Source of the DNA: CAWATZ01 sp963784995
GTDB taxonomy: Bacteria; Planctomycetota; Planctomycetia; Gemmatales; Gemmataceae
Length of the DNA stretch: 64,000 nucleotides
Direction: 5' to 3'
NCBI GenBank assembly: GCA_963784995.1
Contig: CAWATZ010000006.1
Coordinates: forward strand, 806,001 to 870,000
The position numbers were made by a program, and so were the translations under genes. The notes under the pieces were generated by a model. That model searched no databases and was not told the DNA's origin. It saw nothing but the letters and a program-made list of their open reading frames with translations. Below are positions 33,518 to 43,631 of this stretch, one piece after another; position 1 is the stretch's first letter; every line of letters begins with the position of its first letter.

Positions 33518-34893
33518 ATGCTGACGATCTTCGGCCGACCACACCGAAACGGGGGGTTCTGCGACGGTCTGACCCGCCGCGACTTCCTCACGGTGGGCGG
33601 CACCATCCTGGGCGGCGCCCTGACGCTGCCCAACCTGCTCCGGGCCGAGGCGCAAACCGGCGTCAAGCTGTCGAACAAGGCCATCATCAACGTCTTCCTG
33701 CCGGGCGGGCCGCCGCACCTGGACATGTGGGACCTCAAGCCGGACGCCCCGGTCGAGGTTCGCGGCGAATTCAAGCCGATCGACACCAACGTGCCCGGCA
33801 TCCGCATCTGCGAGCATTTCCCGCGCATTGCCAGGATGATGGACAAGTTCGTCTTCATCCGCTCCATCTCCGGCAGCAGCGGCGACCACGATGCCTTCCA
33901 GTGCATGACCGGCCGCAAGCGCGATCCGCAGCAGCGCCGATTTCTGGCCGGCGATGGGCGCCTGGGTGTCGAAGGTGCAGGGGCCGGTCACGCAGGCCGT
34001 GCCGCCGCACCTGACGCTGATGTACCCCACGGGCGAGCGCCGCTGGGGTTATCCGGGCGACGGGCGGTTTCCTCGGGCTGGCTCATGCTCCCTTCCGGCT
34101 GGTGGGCGGCAAGGACAAGAACCTGACCGCGGACGGGCTGACGCTCCGGGGGATCACGCTGGAGCAGTTGCAGAACCGCGTTGGTCTGCAAAAGGCGTTC
34201 GACGACATTGACCGCAGCATCGATCAGCGCGGCTTGATGGACGGCGTGGACGCCTTCTCCCAGCAGGCCCTGGGCATCCTGACGTCGTCGAAGATGAAGG
34301 ACGCCCTGGACCTGTCGAAGGAGAAGCCGGAAGTGCTGGCCCGCTACGGCGTGGACGACCCGGCCTTCGAGCGCGACGGTGCGCCGCGCATGGTCCGCAA
34401 CTTCTGCCTGGCCCGGCGTCTGGTGGAGGCCGGGGCGCGGGTGGTGACCCTGAACTTCAGCCGCTGGGACTGGCACGGCGGCGACGGCATGAACTTCGTC
34501 CAGGGCCGCAAGGACATGCCGCTGCTGGACGGAGCCGTCTCGGCCCTGGTTACCGACCTGCACGAGCGCGGTCTGAACGAGGACGTGTCCGTCGTGGTCT
34601 GGGGCGAGTTCGGACGCACGCCGCGCATCAACAAGAACGCGAGCCGGGACCACTGGCCGCAGGTCAGCTGCGCCCTCCTGGCCGGCGGCGGCATGCGCAC
34701 CGGCCAGGTGATCGGCGAGACCAACCGGCTGGCGGAGCACGCGGTCAAACGGCCGGTCACGCACCAGGAGGTGTTCGCCACGCTGTATACCGCCATCGGA
34801 TTGAACCTGAGCCAGGTGCGGGTGTTCGATCCCAACGGCCGGCCGCAATACCTGGTTGATGACGACGTCCAGCCGATGAAGGAACTGATCTGA
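33518..34893 (+). pseudogene. DUF1501 (twin-arginine exported) protein, two frameshifts
   Basis: Planctomycete DUF1501 protein, about 457 aa when joined. Twin-arginine signal TRRDFLTVGGTILGGALTLP. Frame 1 runs to about 33940 (DHDAFQCMTGRKRD), then FWPAMGAWVSKVQGPVTQAV in the next frame to about 34065. The third frame follows: GGFLGLAHAPFRLVGGKD, through VVTLNFSRWDWHGGDG, GEFGRTPRINKNASRDHWP, to the stop at 34893. One extra T near 33941 and one extra base near 34066 explain both shifts, and the protein sequence is well conserved across them. An error in the sequence is the simplest explanation. Confidence 0.85.
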
Positions 34894-34917
34894 CCGAGGT
34901 GTTCGGAAGGAATGGCG

Positions 34918-34941
34918 AGCGGGGGGTTAACACCCCCCGCT
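34918..34941. terminator. GC hairpin between convergent genes
   Basis: Perfect arms AGCGGGGGGT / ACCCCCCGCT with loop TAAC, between the DUF1501 stop and the NUDIX stop (which it touches). Likely bidirectional transcription end; no long T-run. Confidence 0.6.
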
Positions 34942-35357
34942 TATTGATCGCTGGCCGGCGTCCGGAGCTGCTCCAGCAGCCGGTCGAGAAACACGACCTG
35001 ATCGGGATGCAGGATCTGCCGGGCTCGGGACAGAGGAACAAAGCAGGCCTGGTCCACCTCCCAGGAGGCGGTGTGCGGAGCGGCGTCGCCGGGAGCGGGG
35101 CCCGCGAAGCAGTCGATCTGTTTGCGGCTTTTCTGCAGAACGGTGACCCCGAGGGAAACCAGCGGCCCGGCCTGCACTCCGGTTTCCTCGAGTGTCTCCC
35201 GGCGAGCGGTCTGTTCGGGACTCTCCTCCTCGTCCAGTTCGCCCTTGGGGATGCTCCAGGGCTTGTGGCGGTTGTAGTTGCCGGACGGATGAACCAGAAG
35301 GACTTCCAGCTCATCCGTCCCTTGCCGATAGAGCAGCGTTCCCGAGGAGCGTTTCAT
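34941..35357 (-). CDS. NUDIX hydrolase
   Basis: 138 aa from ATG 35357. A perfect NUDIX box is near residues 41-63 (Gly, five residues, Glu, seven residues, RETLEETGV). N-terminal strand GTLLYRQGTDELEVLLVHPS and KPWSIPKGELDEEESP before and into the box are typical of small MutT/diadenosine-type hydrolases. Substrate not predictable. 11 bp downstream of the zinc-ribbon membrane protein gene and probably co-transcribed. Confidence 0.9.
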   Translation of the reverse strand: MKRSSGTLLYRQGTDELEVLLVHPSGNYNRHKPWSIPKGELDEEESPEQTARRETLEETGVQAGPLVSLGVTVLQKSRKQIDCFAGPAPGDAAPHTASWEVDQACFVPLSRARQILHPDQVVFLDRLLEQLRTPASDQ

Positions 35358-35368
35358 GATCGGTCCGC

Positions 35369-36373
35369 TCACATCACCAGGCGGTCGGTCATCTTGTCCA
35401 GGAGCGTCTCCCGGATCAGTTTCTCGATTGGCCCGACGTTCTCGACGCTGAGGAAGCCGTAGTAGTAGGTTGTGGTGCTGGAACTGACCGAGCTGCCGTG
35501 CCGGCTGCGGTTGACCGAGACGGTGGTCACGGTCCGGGTCTTGAAGACCACGTCGCCGGCACCCTGGGCGAAGAACCACATGTCGCGCCGCCACATGTTC
35601 ATCAGGTCCAGCGGCGTGTAGGTGGTCATGATCACGCCGCCGTGCCATTGACACTGCCAGACGATGCAGCGGCGATTGGTGAGGGCGTAGCAGGTCCGGG
35701 CCGCCTTCCAGGCCTGGTAAAACGGCGCCACGGCACCCACGATGAGGAAAACGAACCCGATCGGCAGCAGCATCAGCAGCATGCCGAAATCGCCTCTCCC
35801 TCCCTTGAACGCCATGACCAGACTGACCACCAGAAAGATCAGGAAAAAGACGGCACCGCCGATGGAGACGAGCAGGGAGCGAATCATCACCACGCGCCGG
35901 GAGGGCTGGCCGCACCAGATCAGTTTTTCGCCCTTGGTCAGCTCGCTTTTGAGCTGCTCCTCATAGCGTTCCGGAATGGAATACTCCGGAGCCTCGGTCT
36001 TCTCGTCGGCTTCCTCTCCGCGATCCTCTTCCAGCTCCTCGACACGCTGTTTCGAGGACTTGGCCGGCAGCGATTTGGACTTCTTGGCCGACCTGGCAGG
36101 CCGGTCGTCTTCCTCCTCCTCGGGAGGCAGGCTTTTCTTGTTGGCCTTGCTGGTGGTCTGCGTGGCGGTGGTCTTGCTGCCGGAACCAGCGGCCTTGCCG
36201 GCTGCCTTGCTGTCCGGCAGGGTCTTCTTGGCGGCGGGAACCGAGGTTTCCTGCATGCTGGCGGGGACCTTGGTGATCGCCTGGCACTTGGGGCATTTGA
36301 TCGACTTGCCCGCCAGGTCATCCTTGATGTTCAGCTGCACCTCACACGACTTACAAGCGACTTTGATAGGCAT
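35369..36373 (-). CDS. Zinc-ribbon membrane protein with PH-like domain, copy 1
   Basis: 334 aa. N-terminal zinc ribbon (CKSCEVQLNI ... KCPKC, residues 7-30), then a Lys/Ser/Glu-rich disordered linker to about 150. LTKGEKLIWCGQPSRR leads into two membrane helices (about 165-225). A bacterial-PH-like end follows, with CYALTNRRCIVWQC. No catalytic motif. Paralogue of the next upstream gene, 43 bp away. Confidence 0.7.
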   Translation of the reverse strand: MPIKVACKSCEVQLNIKDDLAGKSIKCPKCQAITKVPASMQETSVPAAKKTLPDSKAAGKAAGSGSKTTATQTTSKANKKSLPPEEEEDDRPARSAKKSKSLPAKSSKQRVEELEEDRGEEADEKTEAPEYSIPERYEEQLKSELTKGEKLIWCGQPSRRVVMIRSLLVSIGGAVFFLIFLVVSLVMAFKGGRGDFGMLLMLLPIGFVFLIVGAVAPFYQAWKAARTCYALTNRRCIVWQCQWHGGVIMTTYTPLDLMNMWRRDMWFFAQGAGDVVFKTRTVTTVSVNRSRHGSSVSSSTTTYYYGFLSVENVGPIEKLIRETLLDKMTDRLVM

Positions 36374-36416
36374 GGTGGTACTCAGTTAGGAGTCTCTTCC
36401 CAGGGAGCGACACGGT

Positions 36417-37541
36417 TCAGGAAAACAGCGCATCGGTCCTCTGATCCAGGAGCGTTTCACGAATCATTTTCTCGACGGCCCGGACGTCATCCAGCTTCAG
36501 GAAGCCAACGGGTTGTTTCTGCGGCATGGAACCGCCCCGGCTGCCTTGCGAGGTGACGACCAGGCGATACCCGAACACCAGATCGCCGGCACCCTTGACC
36601 AGCGCCGATTCCCTTCGTTCCATCTTGACCAGTTGAGGCACGAGGTAGGCCTTGAAGGTTTCCTCGGTCCTGATCCGGCTAACCGCCTCCCAGATCAGGG
36701 CACGCCGGGTGGTCAGCACGTAGACTGGGCCGTATTTCCCGGACAGCGACACCAACCAGGGCGCCGCCGTGAAGCCGCCGCCGATCAGCAGGACAAAGAT
36801 GCCGCAGCACAGCAGGCCCACGGACAAACCCCAATCGCTCACCGTGCCGGAAAAAATGAGTGCCACGATGGCCCCAACGACCAGGAGAATCCCGACCGGA
36901 AGTGCGATCCAGGCCTGAGCTTTCTGGAGGCGCATTGAGGTCCGACCCACCCAGACGATCTTTTCTCCCTTGCTCAGTTCCCGCTTGATCATGTCAGCAA
37001 ACCAGTCCGGCAAATCCTCGTGGTCCTCGAACGGATCGTCCTTCAGCAGCGGCGAGCGGAACGGCGAACCTTCCTCGCCTTCTTCCTCTTCGACCGCCTC
37101 ATCGACGCTGACTTCCTCTTCTTCAACCGCCTCATCGACGTTGACTTCTTCCTCCTCGATGGCTTCATCGACGTTGATTTCTTCCACGACCTTTTTCTTG
37201 GGCGGTGCCTTCGCCGCGGGGGCGGTCCTCTTGACAGTGGGGCTGGCTGCCAGTTGTTCGACCGATTTGCCTGGCGGGATCGGCGTCGAGGGCCCCGGTT
37301 TGGAAGCGGCGAGAGGACTCTTGGCGGGAGAGGTCTTGCCGGCCTGACCCTGGGCAGGCAACGCGGTCGAGGGAGCTGCTTTCGCCGGCGCGGCAGGAGC
37401 GGCAGCTACCGGGGACGAAGCGCTCTCGGGAGCGGCCTTGAACGCCTGGCCGCACTTGGGGCATTTCACCGTCCGGTTGGCGTACTCGTCCGGAATGCGC
37501 ATTTTCGCCTTGCATCCGGTACAGCTTGTCTGGACTGGCAT
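36417..37541 (-). CDS. Zinc-ribbon membrane protein with PH-like domain, copy 2
   Basis: 374 aa. Same layout as the downstream paralogue: CTGCKAKMRI ... VKCPKCG at residues 7-31, long Ala/Pro linker, LSKGEKIVWVGRTSMR, two membrane helices (about 210-265), YVLTTRRALIWE, and the common end EKMIRETLLDQRTDALFS. The linker contains an acidic tandem repeat, three copies of a unit like INVDEAIEEEEV (about residues 118-155), which the paralogue lacks. Function unknown. Confidence 0.7.
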   Translation of the reverse strand: MPVQTSCTGCKAKMRIPDEYANRTVKCPKCGQAFKAAPESASSPVAAAPAAPAKAAPSTALPAQGQAGKTSPAKSPLAASKPGPSTPIPPGKSVEQLAASPTVKRTAPAAKAPPKKKVVEEINVDEAIEEEEVNVDEAVEEEEVSVDEAVEEEEGEEGSPFRSPLLKDDPFEDHEDLPDWFADMIKRELSKGEKIVWVGRTSMRLQKAQAWIALPVGILLVVGAIVALIFSGTVSDWGLSVGLLCCGIFVLLIGGGFTAAPWLVSLSGKYGPVYVLTTRRALIWEAVSRIRTEETFKAYLVPQLVKMERRESALVKGAGDLVFGYRLVVTSQGSRGGSMPQKQPVGFLKLDDVRAVEKMIRETLLDQRTDALFS

Positions 37542-37680
37542 GATTCTCCCTCGTGGCCCACTCGAATCAGTCCGGAAGCGGCTGCGAACGTCCAGTCAGA
37601 AGGTAACCATCTAGCGTACCTGGAAGATCAGACGTGTCAATCCTTTAAATGGACCTCGGATTTTTTTCTCGGTCCGCCTC

Positions 37681-38665
<985 letters not shown>

Positions 38666-39026
38666 GCTGGGTTCCTGACCTTCTCGGTTCTGTACTCGGA
38701 TGCTTTCGGTCGATGATCGTTGCCAGGGAGTTGCCGGTACTGAGTGCTGCGTACCGAAGACCCGGCACTCCCGAGTCTTCATCGCTCCGCTTCAGTGAGG
38801 ACGATCGACAACCAGGTCCCTACCTTGCTTGCCATTCTCCGGGATGCGGTGGTGATTGACAATGGCCAGCGGAACAGCCCCGGAATGGTAGGGGGGCATA
38901 GAACGACAACACATACTCACCAGCCAGGGTTTTTCTTGATCGGAGCAGGGAAATGGGTAGGGTGAAGGGGCATGAAAGACGTTTCGACAAAGAAGGACGA
39001 GTGGAAAACCAGGAAAGGTCTGCAAA
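38666..39026. other. Non-coding interval
   Basis: 361 bp between the divergent MoxR and RDD genes. It contains one copy of a 40-bp direct repeat (38831-38872) and otherwise nothing I can assign; promoters of both flanking genes must be here. Confidence 0.4.
38831..38872 (+). repeat. Direct repeat flanking the RDD gene, copy 1
   Basis: Contains GGGATGCGGTGGTGATTGAC and AATGGCCAG. The second copy at 39621-39660 differs at a few positions. Confidence 0.5.
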
Positions 39027-39560
39027 ATGAACCAACCGATCTCCGCAACGGCTCGCTTGTGGTCCATGTTTCTGGACCATGTCATCTTGTGTTTTCTGGC
39101 CATTCCTCCAGTGGGAGTGGTCCTCGGCGTGGCGTTCCTGGTGAGGGGAAAGCTGGACTGGGATGCGAGTGCAATGAACGCCTGGTTGTTCGTACCCGTG
39201 TTCGTGCTTTACGCGAACAAGGATTGGTTCGGAGGTCGGAGCCTGGCCAAGCGGATCACGGGTCAGCAAGTTGTGCAGGTGGGCAGCGGTCGGGTGGCCA
39301 ACGAGCTTCGCTGCTTCCTTCGTAACGTCACCATTCCGGTCTGGCCGGTCGAAGTCGCCATCACTCTGTTCAGTCCCAGCCGGCGTTCCGGCGATTGGCT
39401 GGCCGGAACGCAGGTTGTCCCGCTGAGACAATCGGAGAGTTCGTCGCTCCGGCAAGATGTAGGCGCGTATCGGTGGGGATTGAGGTCTGTGGTGACGCTC
39501 GTCCTGTCGGTTGTCGTGTCTTGTGGCTGGACGGCATTACTTTATCGTCTCTGGCAGTGA
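39027..39560 (+). CDS. RDD-family membrane protein
   Basis: 177 aa. Pattern RLWSMFLDHVILCFLAIPPV (first helix with the Arg/Asp positions of RDD), NKDWFGGRSLAKRITGQQVV, RNVTIPVWPVEVA, GDWLAGTQVV, then a C-terminal membrane helix. Three to four helices in total. RDD proteins are small membrane proteins, some linked to transport or ion homeostasis. GGAAAGG upstream supports the ATG. Confidence 0.75.
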   Translation: MNQPISATARLWSMFLDHVILCFLAIPPVGVVLGVAFLVRGKLDWDASAMNAWLFVPVFVLYANKDWFGGRSLAKRITGQQVVQVGSGRVANELRCFLRNVTIPVWPVEVAITLFSPSRRSGDWLAGTQVVPLRQSESSSLRQDVGAYRWGLRSVVTLVLSVVVSCGWTALLYRLWQ

Positions 39561-39939
39561 CAGCCTGACGGCGTTGGTGCAGGATCTGCACGCGGTTCCT
39601 GCCGACACGTGCAGCACCTTCCCTTCTCTGGGATGCGGTGGCGATTGACAATGCCAGGCCAGGAGCTGCCAACCATTGGTGGTGTGACCAGCGTAGAAGT
39701 CGCAGTAGCGATCCGTGAGAATTGGATAGAGTCGGCCGGCACTCCTCGCTTTCTCAAGCCCCTCAATGACTTCTGGCATGAATTCGCTCCAACTGGCCAA
39801 ACGACTGAGGATACAACCGTCGGGCCGCACGTGACTGCTCGGTTTCCTATCATACCCCCGGCGGGACAGCACGACTGGGTTGCCTATCACGGTCGTCGTT
39901 CTACCTCAAACTGTCTTGTCGATCACCGCCACGAGCAGG
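39561..39939. other. Interval with a possible gene remnant
   Basis: 379 bp. The minus strand 39537-39890 is open and contains a protein-like stretch (AGRLYPILTDRYCDFYAGHT, then NGWQLLAWHC) that looks coding but has no clear start or end, so it may be a degraded gene. The plus strand carries the second copy of the direct repeat (39621-39660). Confidence 0.25.
39621..39660 (+). repeat. Direct repeat flanking the RDD gene, copy 2
   Basis: GGGATGCGGTGGCGATTGAC followed by AATGCCAGG; matches 38831-38872 in the same orientation. Confidence 0.5.
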
Positions 39940-40575
39940 CTAATCGCTGCTCCCACGAACAGCAAGAGGCGTGAATGCCCCCGCTGCCTCGAAGGCATTG
40001 AGTACAATCAGCCAGCCCTGTTTGCCAGGCGGATACGGACCACGTAGCTCCTGCGGGCGTTCCTGCAATAGCTCAATGATTCCGCGCTCGCTGCCGAATG
40101 TTCCCCCGGAGAGACCTGTGTTGCCCGTAACCCGGTCGGCAAGGTACGGGAAATGGTACTCGTTGACGAACCTCGGGTCGCCCTTTTCGGGATCGATTGG
40201 CCGCCAATGGATGGCCCATCCCCACTCATACTCGATGCACAACTCGTCCACAATTCGGACAGCCGTCCCGACTCGCCGCTCAGCGATCGGAAGCCAGCGC
40301 TCGGCGACGAGGCGCTTGGCTGTCTCGAAGTCGATTTGTGGCTCTGGCTGGTTCGGAATCCCTTCCCCTGGCTGTTCCGGGAGTAGCTCTTTCAATTCAA
40401 GGCCGACAAAACTCAAATGCTCCGATGCTCCGGGGTCTGTGACTGGCCCACGAAGCAACGCTCCGGCAGCGTTGATCGCTCCAGGACGGTTGACCGCGCA
40501 GACAAGCACTCTGCCGTTGTGAGTCACCTGCCACGTTTGACCCACCTGCTTCAACTCGACAACGTCTCGTTCCAC
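39940..40575 (-). CDS. Imm35-like immunity protein domain
   Basis: 211 aa from GTG 40575 (GGAGAG 7 bases upstream); a longer frame exists. The C-terminal half resembles Imm35/YrhB-type immunity domains: VRIVDELCIEYEWGWAIHWR, YLADRVTGNTGLSGGTFGSE. Such proteins usually neutralise polymorphic toxins; no toxin gene is adjacent. Its N-terminal half (VCAVNRPGAINAAGALLRGP) is unassigned. Confidence 0.5.
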   Translation of the reverse strand: MERDVVELKQVGQTWQVTHNGRVLVCAVNRPGAINAAGALLRGPVTDPGASEHLSFVGLELKELLPEQPGEGIPNQPEPQIDFETAKRLVAERWLPIAERRVGTAVRIVDELCIEYEWGWAIHWRPIDPEKGDPRFVNEYHFPYLADRVTGNTGLSGGTFGSERGIIELLQERPQELRGPYPPGKQGWLIVLNAFEAAGAFTPLAVRGSSD

Positions 40576-40853
40576 GGGATGTCTCTCCACTGCCGAACGC
40601 GAATCTGGGCAGCGATGCTTTGTTGCTTGGATCCAGCAGACCAGCTTACACCATCGTTGTGCGTTGTCCACAGACCACTTTGGGGAATGCAGATGCGTTC
40701 CTTCTGTCCGCTCTGGCCTGCAGTTGGTGACAGCCTGGCCGCCGGCGCCGCCGTTTGCTTTCGGCGCCAGTCGCTCAAAGGAAACCAATGGGGGCTTCCG
40801 GCAGTCCGTAAATCGTGTCTGGCTGACGCTATCAAAGATGGCCCAGGTTCGGC

Positions 40854-41660
40854 CTACGCTCTCTGCACGACGCTATCCGCCAGCTTCTGGGCGATGACTT
40901 CCTCCGCCGGATCGTCAAAGTAGATCGACATCTGCAGCTGCCCGCCGTCATTGATGATGAACGCGAACAGCGACTCCACGAGGCCGGTCTCGGTCTCGTC
41001 GCGCAGCCGGTAGCTGAAGCGCGTGACGCCGTCGGCCTGGCTCTCGCGCTCGGCCCAGCGCTCCGGGGACGCAATTTCTTTGATCTGGGCGAGGCGCTCG
41101 GCCTGGGACTGGCCGTGGTCATTGTTCCACGCCGTTAACCAGAGGGTGAGCCCGGGACGCCAGAGAACCAGGGACTTCTCTTCCACCCGCCGCGCGAAGC
41201 GCTCGGGAAGATGGATCGACCAGGTCGCGGTCAGCGGGTGATCGCCCTCGACGACCGGAAACCCCGGCGGGGGCCATTTCTTCGCGGGCCTGGCTGGTTC
41301 CGCGCCGGGCTCCCACGGCTCGCCCTTGACCTGCACGAACTTGCCGGACCGGCCCTGGCGCTCGAACGCCGACCCGGCCGGAGCGTCGAGGAAGGGGACG
41401 ATGTCCGGGTCGTAGTTGGCGATCATGTTGACGTCGCAGATACCGTGGTTGTCGGCATCATCCATGTAAGCCTGGGACTCCCGGCCCGCCGTGAAAATCC
41501 AGCCGCTGTCCTGGTCGTTGTCCGGCTCGACGCGGTACATGTACCCGACCTTGCGGCCCTTCACAGTGACCATGTCGGTGGCGATGCAGGCCCCGCGTCC
41601 CTCGGCGAGCGGCCGGACCTGGTCAGGTAGCGGGGCGAACTTCTTCTTCGACTTTGCCAT
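40854..41660 (-). CDS. DUF2185 (immunity-type) domain protein
   Basis: 268 aa from ATG 41660 (GGAGGG about 7 bases upstream). Residues about 25-110 match DUF2185: ACIATDMVTVKGRKVGYMYR, DSGWIFTAGRESQAYMDDAD, ICDVNMIANYDPDIVPFLDA, GSAFERQG. The C-terminal part (LPERFARRVEEKSLVLWRPG ... FAFIINDGGQLQMSIYFDD) is a second domain I do not recognise. DUF2185 often occurs in immunity-gene arrays, consistent with the Imm35-like neighbour. Confidence 0.7.
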   Translation of the reverse strand: MAKSKKKFAPLPDQVRPLAEGRGACIATDMVTVKGRKVGYMYRVEPDNDQDSGWIFTAGRESQAYMDDADNHGICDVNMIANYDPDIVPFLDAPAGSAFERQGRSGKFVQVKGEPWEPGAEPARPAKKWPPPGFPVVEGDHPLTATWSIHLPERFARRVEEKSLVLWRPGLTLWLTAWNNDHGQSQAERLAQIKEIASPERWAERESQADGVTRFSYRLRDETETGLVESLFAFIINDGGQLQMSIYFDDPAEEVIAQKLADSVVQRA

Positions 41661-41784
41661 TGGTACGCCCTCCACGGTCAAAACGCTCAGCTCCGCAGCC
41701 GGCTCATGCGGGTCAGACATCGGACTCCGCGCGGCGCTGGTCGCCTGGCCTGTTTGCCGCAACTGGTTTGCTCGGACTTCCTTC

Positions 41785-42342
41785 TTACGGGGAAGATACC
41801 TCAATCCGCGCGTTTGGATACTTCTCCAGCAGTTCCCGGTAAACAGGGACCCGGCACAATGCCGCTTTGAGTTCCGCCGTTCCGTTCAGGCGGCGCTGGC
41901 AACTGGCGCACACTCGCAACGGCAAAGGGAAGATGCGATCCGTCCCCCACTCCTGTTCGCCTCCGGCCGAGGCATAAACGGCCGCCGCGCCCAGCCAGCC
42001 CAGCGTCAGAAAACCCAGGAGGTAGGCCCACCAAGGCCGGCCGCCTGTGACGTGGGCCCTTTCACATTCCGTCGTGCAGCAGAGGACACCCTCGGTCGCA
42101 GTTGCGCAGACAACGCAGTGGCGTTCCTCGGGGAGTTTCCCTGCCAGCAGCAAGGTTTCCACCACCTTTTCGATTCTGAGTCCGGGAGGGGGCAGTCCGG
42201 CTCGCCGGCGCAATTCGTGCAGCGAAGGAACTTCGAGCGCCCGACCGCAGGAGCATTGCAATCGCGCACCCGCGTCTCCCTCGCGCACGAGGATCTTCTT
42301 GCCACACGCGCAGTCAAGCTCATGCTCCACCGGAGTAGCCAT
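41785..42342 (-). CDS. Cys-rich zinc-binding membrane protein, hypothetical
   Basis: 185 aa from ATG 42342 (AAAGGA upstream). Three Cys clusters: CACGKKILVREGDAGARLQC near residue 11, CVVCATATEGVLCCTTEC near 75, CASCQRRL near 143. A hydrophobic hairpin (WWAYLLGFLTLGWLGAAAVY) lies between clusters 2 and 3. Likely zinc-stabilised, membrane-attached; role unknown. Confidence 0.6.
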   Translation of the reverse strand: MATPVEHELDCACGKKILVREGDAGARLQCSCGRALEVPSLHELRRRAGLPPPGLRIEKVVETLLLAGKLPEERHCVVCATATEGVLCCTTECERAHVTGGRPWWAYLLGFLTLGWLGAAAVYASAGGEQEWGTDRIFPLPLRVCASCQRRLNGTAELKAALCRVPVYRELLEKYPNARIEVSSP

Positions 42343-42397
42343 CGTCGTCCTTTCTGAACGGCCCGGCACAGCGGTCCCGCCACGGGAGTCAGGGTCG

Positions 42398-42862
42398 CTA
42401 CCGCCGCTGGTTCGGCTCCATCCGAAGTCGCCCCGAGGCTCGCCCCAACTCCTCTTCCGCGAGCTTGACGTAGGCGTTGTACGCCTTCTTGACATCCGGT
42501 TTGGTGATGGTGACCCGGCGGCGCACGGACCGAAGGTTGGGGCCGCAACAGGGGCAGGCGAGCAACCGGCTCAAGTCCTCCCACAGGTCGAGGATCTCAC
42601 GCCGCTTCCTGGTCACCTTCGCGATGGTCACGTGTGCCAGGTCAGTCAACCGGAACCCGCCCTCCTCTCGAGTGATGAACCCGGCCGCGAGCAGCCGGTT
42701 CAGGGCCCCGTCGAGTTCCTCGGCGGTGGGGATGGCATGGTTGATCGCGTCGGCGCTGTACAGGATGTCCTGAAGCTGCGCAGGCCTTTCGCTGCTGGCC
42801 CAGCGAAGCGCCAGGAGGATCCAGGAATCCGAGGAGACGAACGCAGGGCTAATCCTTTCCAT
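42398..42862 (-). CDS. Winged-helix-like protein coupled to the P-loop-like gene
   Basis: 154 aa. Residues about 12-75 look like a winged helix (SWILLALRWASSERPAQLQD, LDGALNRLLAAGFITREEGG). A helical part follows with CPCC near 102. Starts inside the TGATG overlap with the stop of the upstream gene, so both products are made together. No family name that I can support. Confidence 0.55.
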   Translation of the reverse strand: MERISPAFVSSDSWILLALRWASSERPAQLQDILYSADAINHAIPTAEELDGALNRLLAAGFITREEGGFRLTDLAHVTIAKVTRKRREILDLWEDLSRLLACPCCGPNLRSVRRRVTITKPDVKKAYNAYVKLAEEELGRASGRLRMEPNQRR

Positions 42863-43467
42863 CAGATCACCGTAGCTGGGTTGTTGTCTTTATCGCTCTC
42901 CGCGGCTGGCTCACTCGTGGATGGCCCAGAGGCAGCGGCTCCCGGCATGCCCTCCACCATCCCTCCAAATGACTGCTCCACCACAAACCGCCTGGGGAAC
43001 AGCTTGTCCACGACGGCAAGCAACGGCACAGTCGGGTCGCGGAACCCGAGCAAGACCACCTGGGGAGCCTCGTACAGCAGCGGCACCACCTCCCGTGCGA
43101 CATTGGTCCAGCCGCTGTCGGACGCGGTCATCACGTCCAGGTGGGGCAGAGCAACCACGACTCCCTCGACGGACCCGCGGACAGCCCGGCGGAGCTGGCT
43201 GATGGCAGTGAGCATGACCCCGGCATCCTCGGGCAAAGTCTCCGCCGGGGCTGGCCGGCCATCGACGTACTCGCACCGCAGTCCCAGCGCTCGGAGCCGC
43301 TTCCGCAAGTTGTGGAACAGCAGGTGCGTCCAACCCTTGTTGGCTGTCACCAGGCAGCAACTCCCCTGCTGGAGGGCATCGGCCAGGTCGGACAGCAGGG
43401 CGGTGAACGGAGCCAGGCTTGGGAGAGATCGCATTGGATTGAACCGCCGTCGCGCCTCCTTGAACAA
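42862..43467 (-). CDS. Degenerate P-loop (AAA-like) protein
   Basis: 201 aa from TTG 43467 (AAGGAG 9 bases upstream); ATG 43434 is an alternative. The order of elements suggests a small AAA-type fold: CLVTANKGWTHLLFHNLRKR at the Walker A position but without GKT/S, VEGVVVALPHLDVMTAS at Walker B, then QVVLLGFRDPTVPLLAVVDK as a sensor-like strand. ATP hydrolysis is doubtful. Gene order with the winged-helix partner suggests a two-component conflict or regulatory module. Confidence 0.5.
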   Translation of the reverse strand: MFKEARRRFNPMRSLPSLAPFTALLSDLADALQQGSCCLVTANKGWTHLLFHNLRKRLRALGLRCEYVDGRPAPAETLPEDAGVMLTAISQLRRAVRGSVEGVVVALPHLDVMTASDSGWTNVAREVVPLLYEAPQVVLLGFRDPTVPLLAVVDKLFPRRFVVEQSFGGMVEGMPGAAASGPSTSEPAAESDKDNNPATVI

Positions 43468-43631
43468 TCACGGCTGCTCCTTCCGGCCACAGCACCGCAG
43501 CGAACAGTTCGGTAACCGGCCGGCTGGCCGCAGAACACGGCTCAGTTGCCTCTCCTGATCCCTTTGCCCATCACGGCCCGGCTGGAGAGCACGGCTCGGC
43601 TGTCTCTCACGGTCATCGTTCTGTCTCCCAG

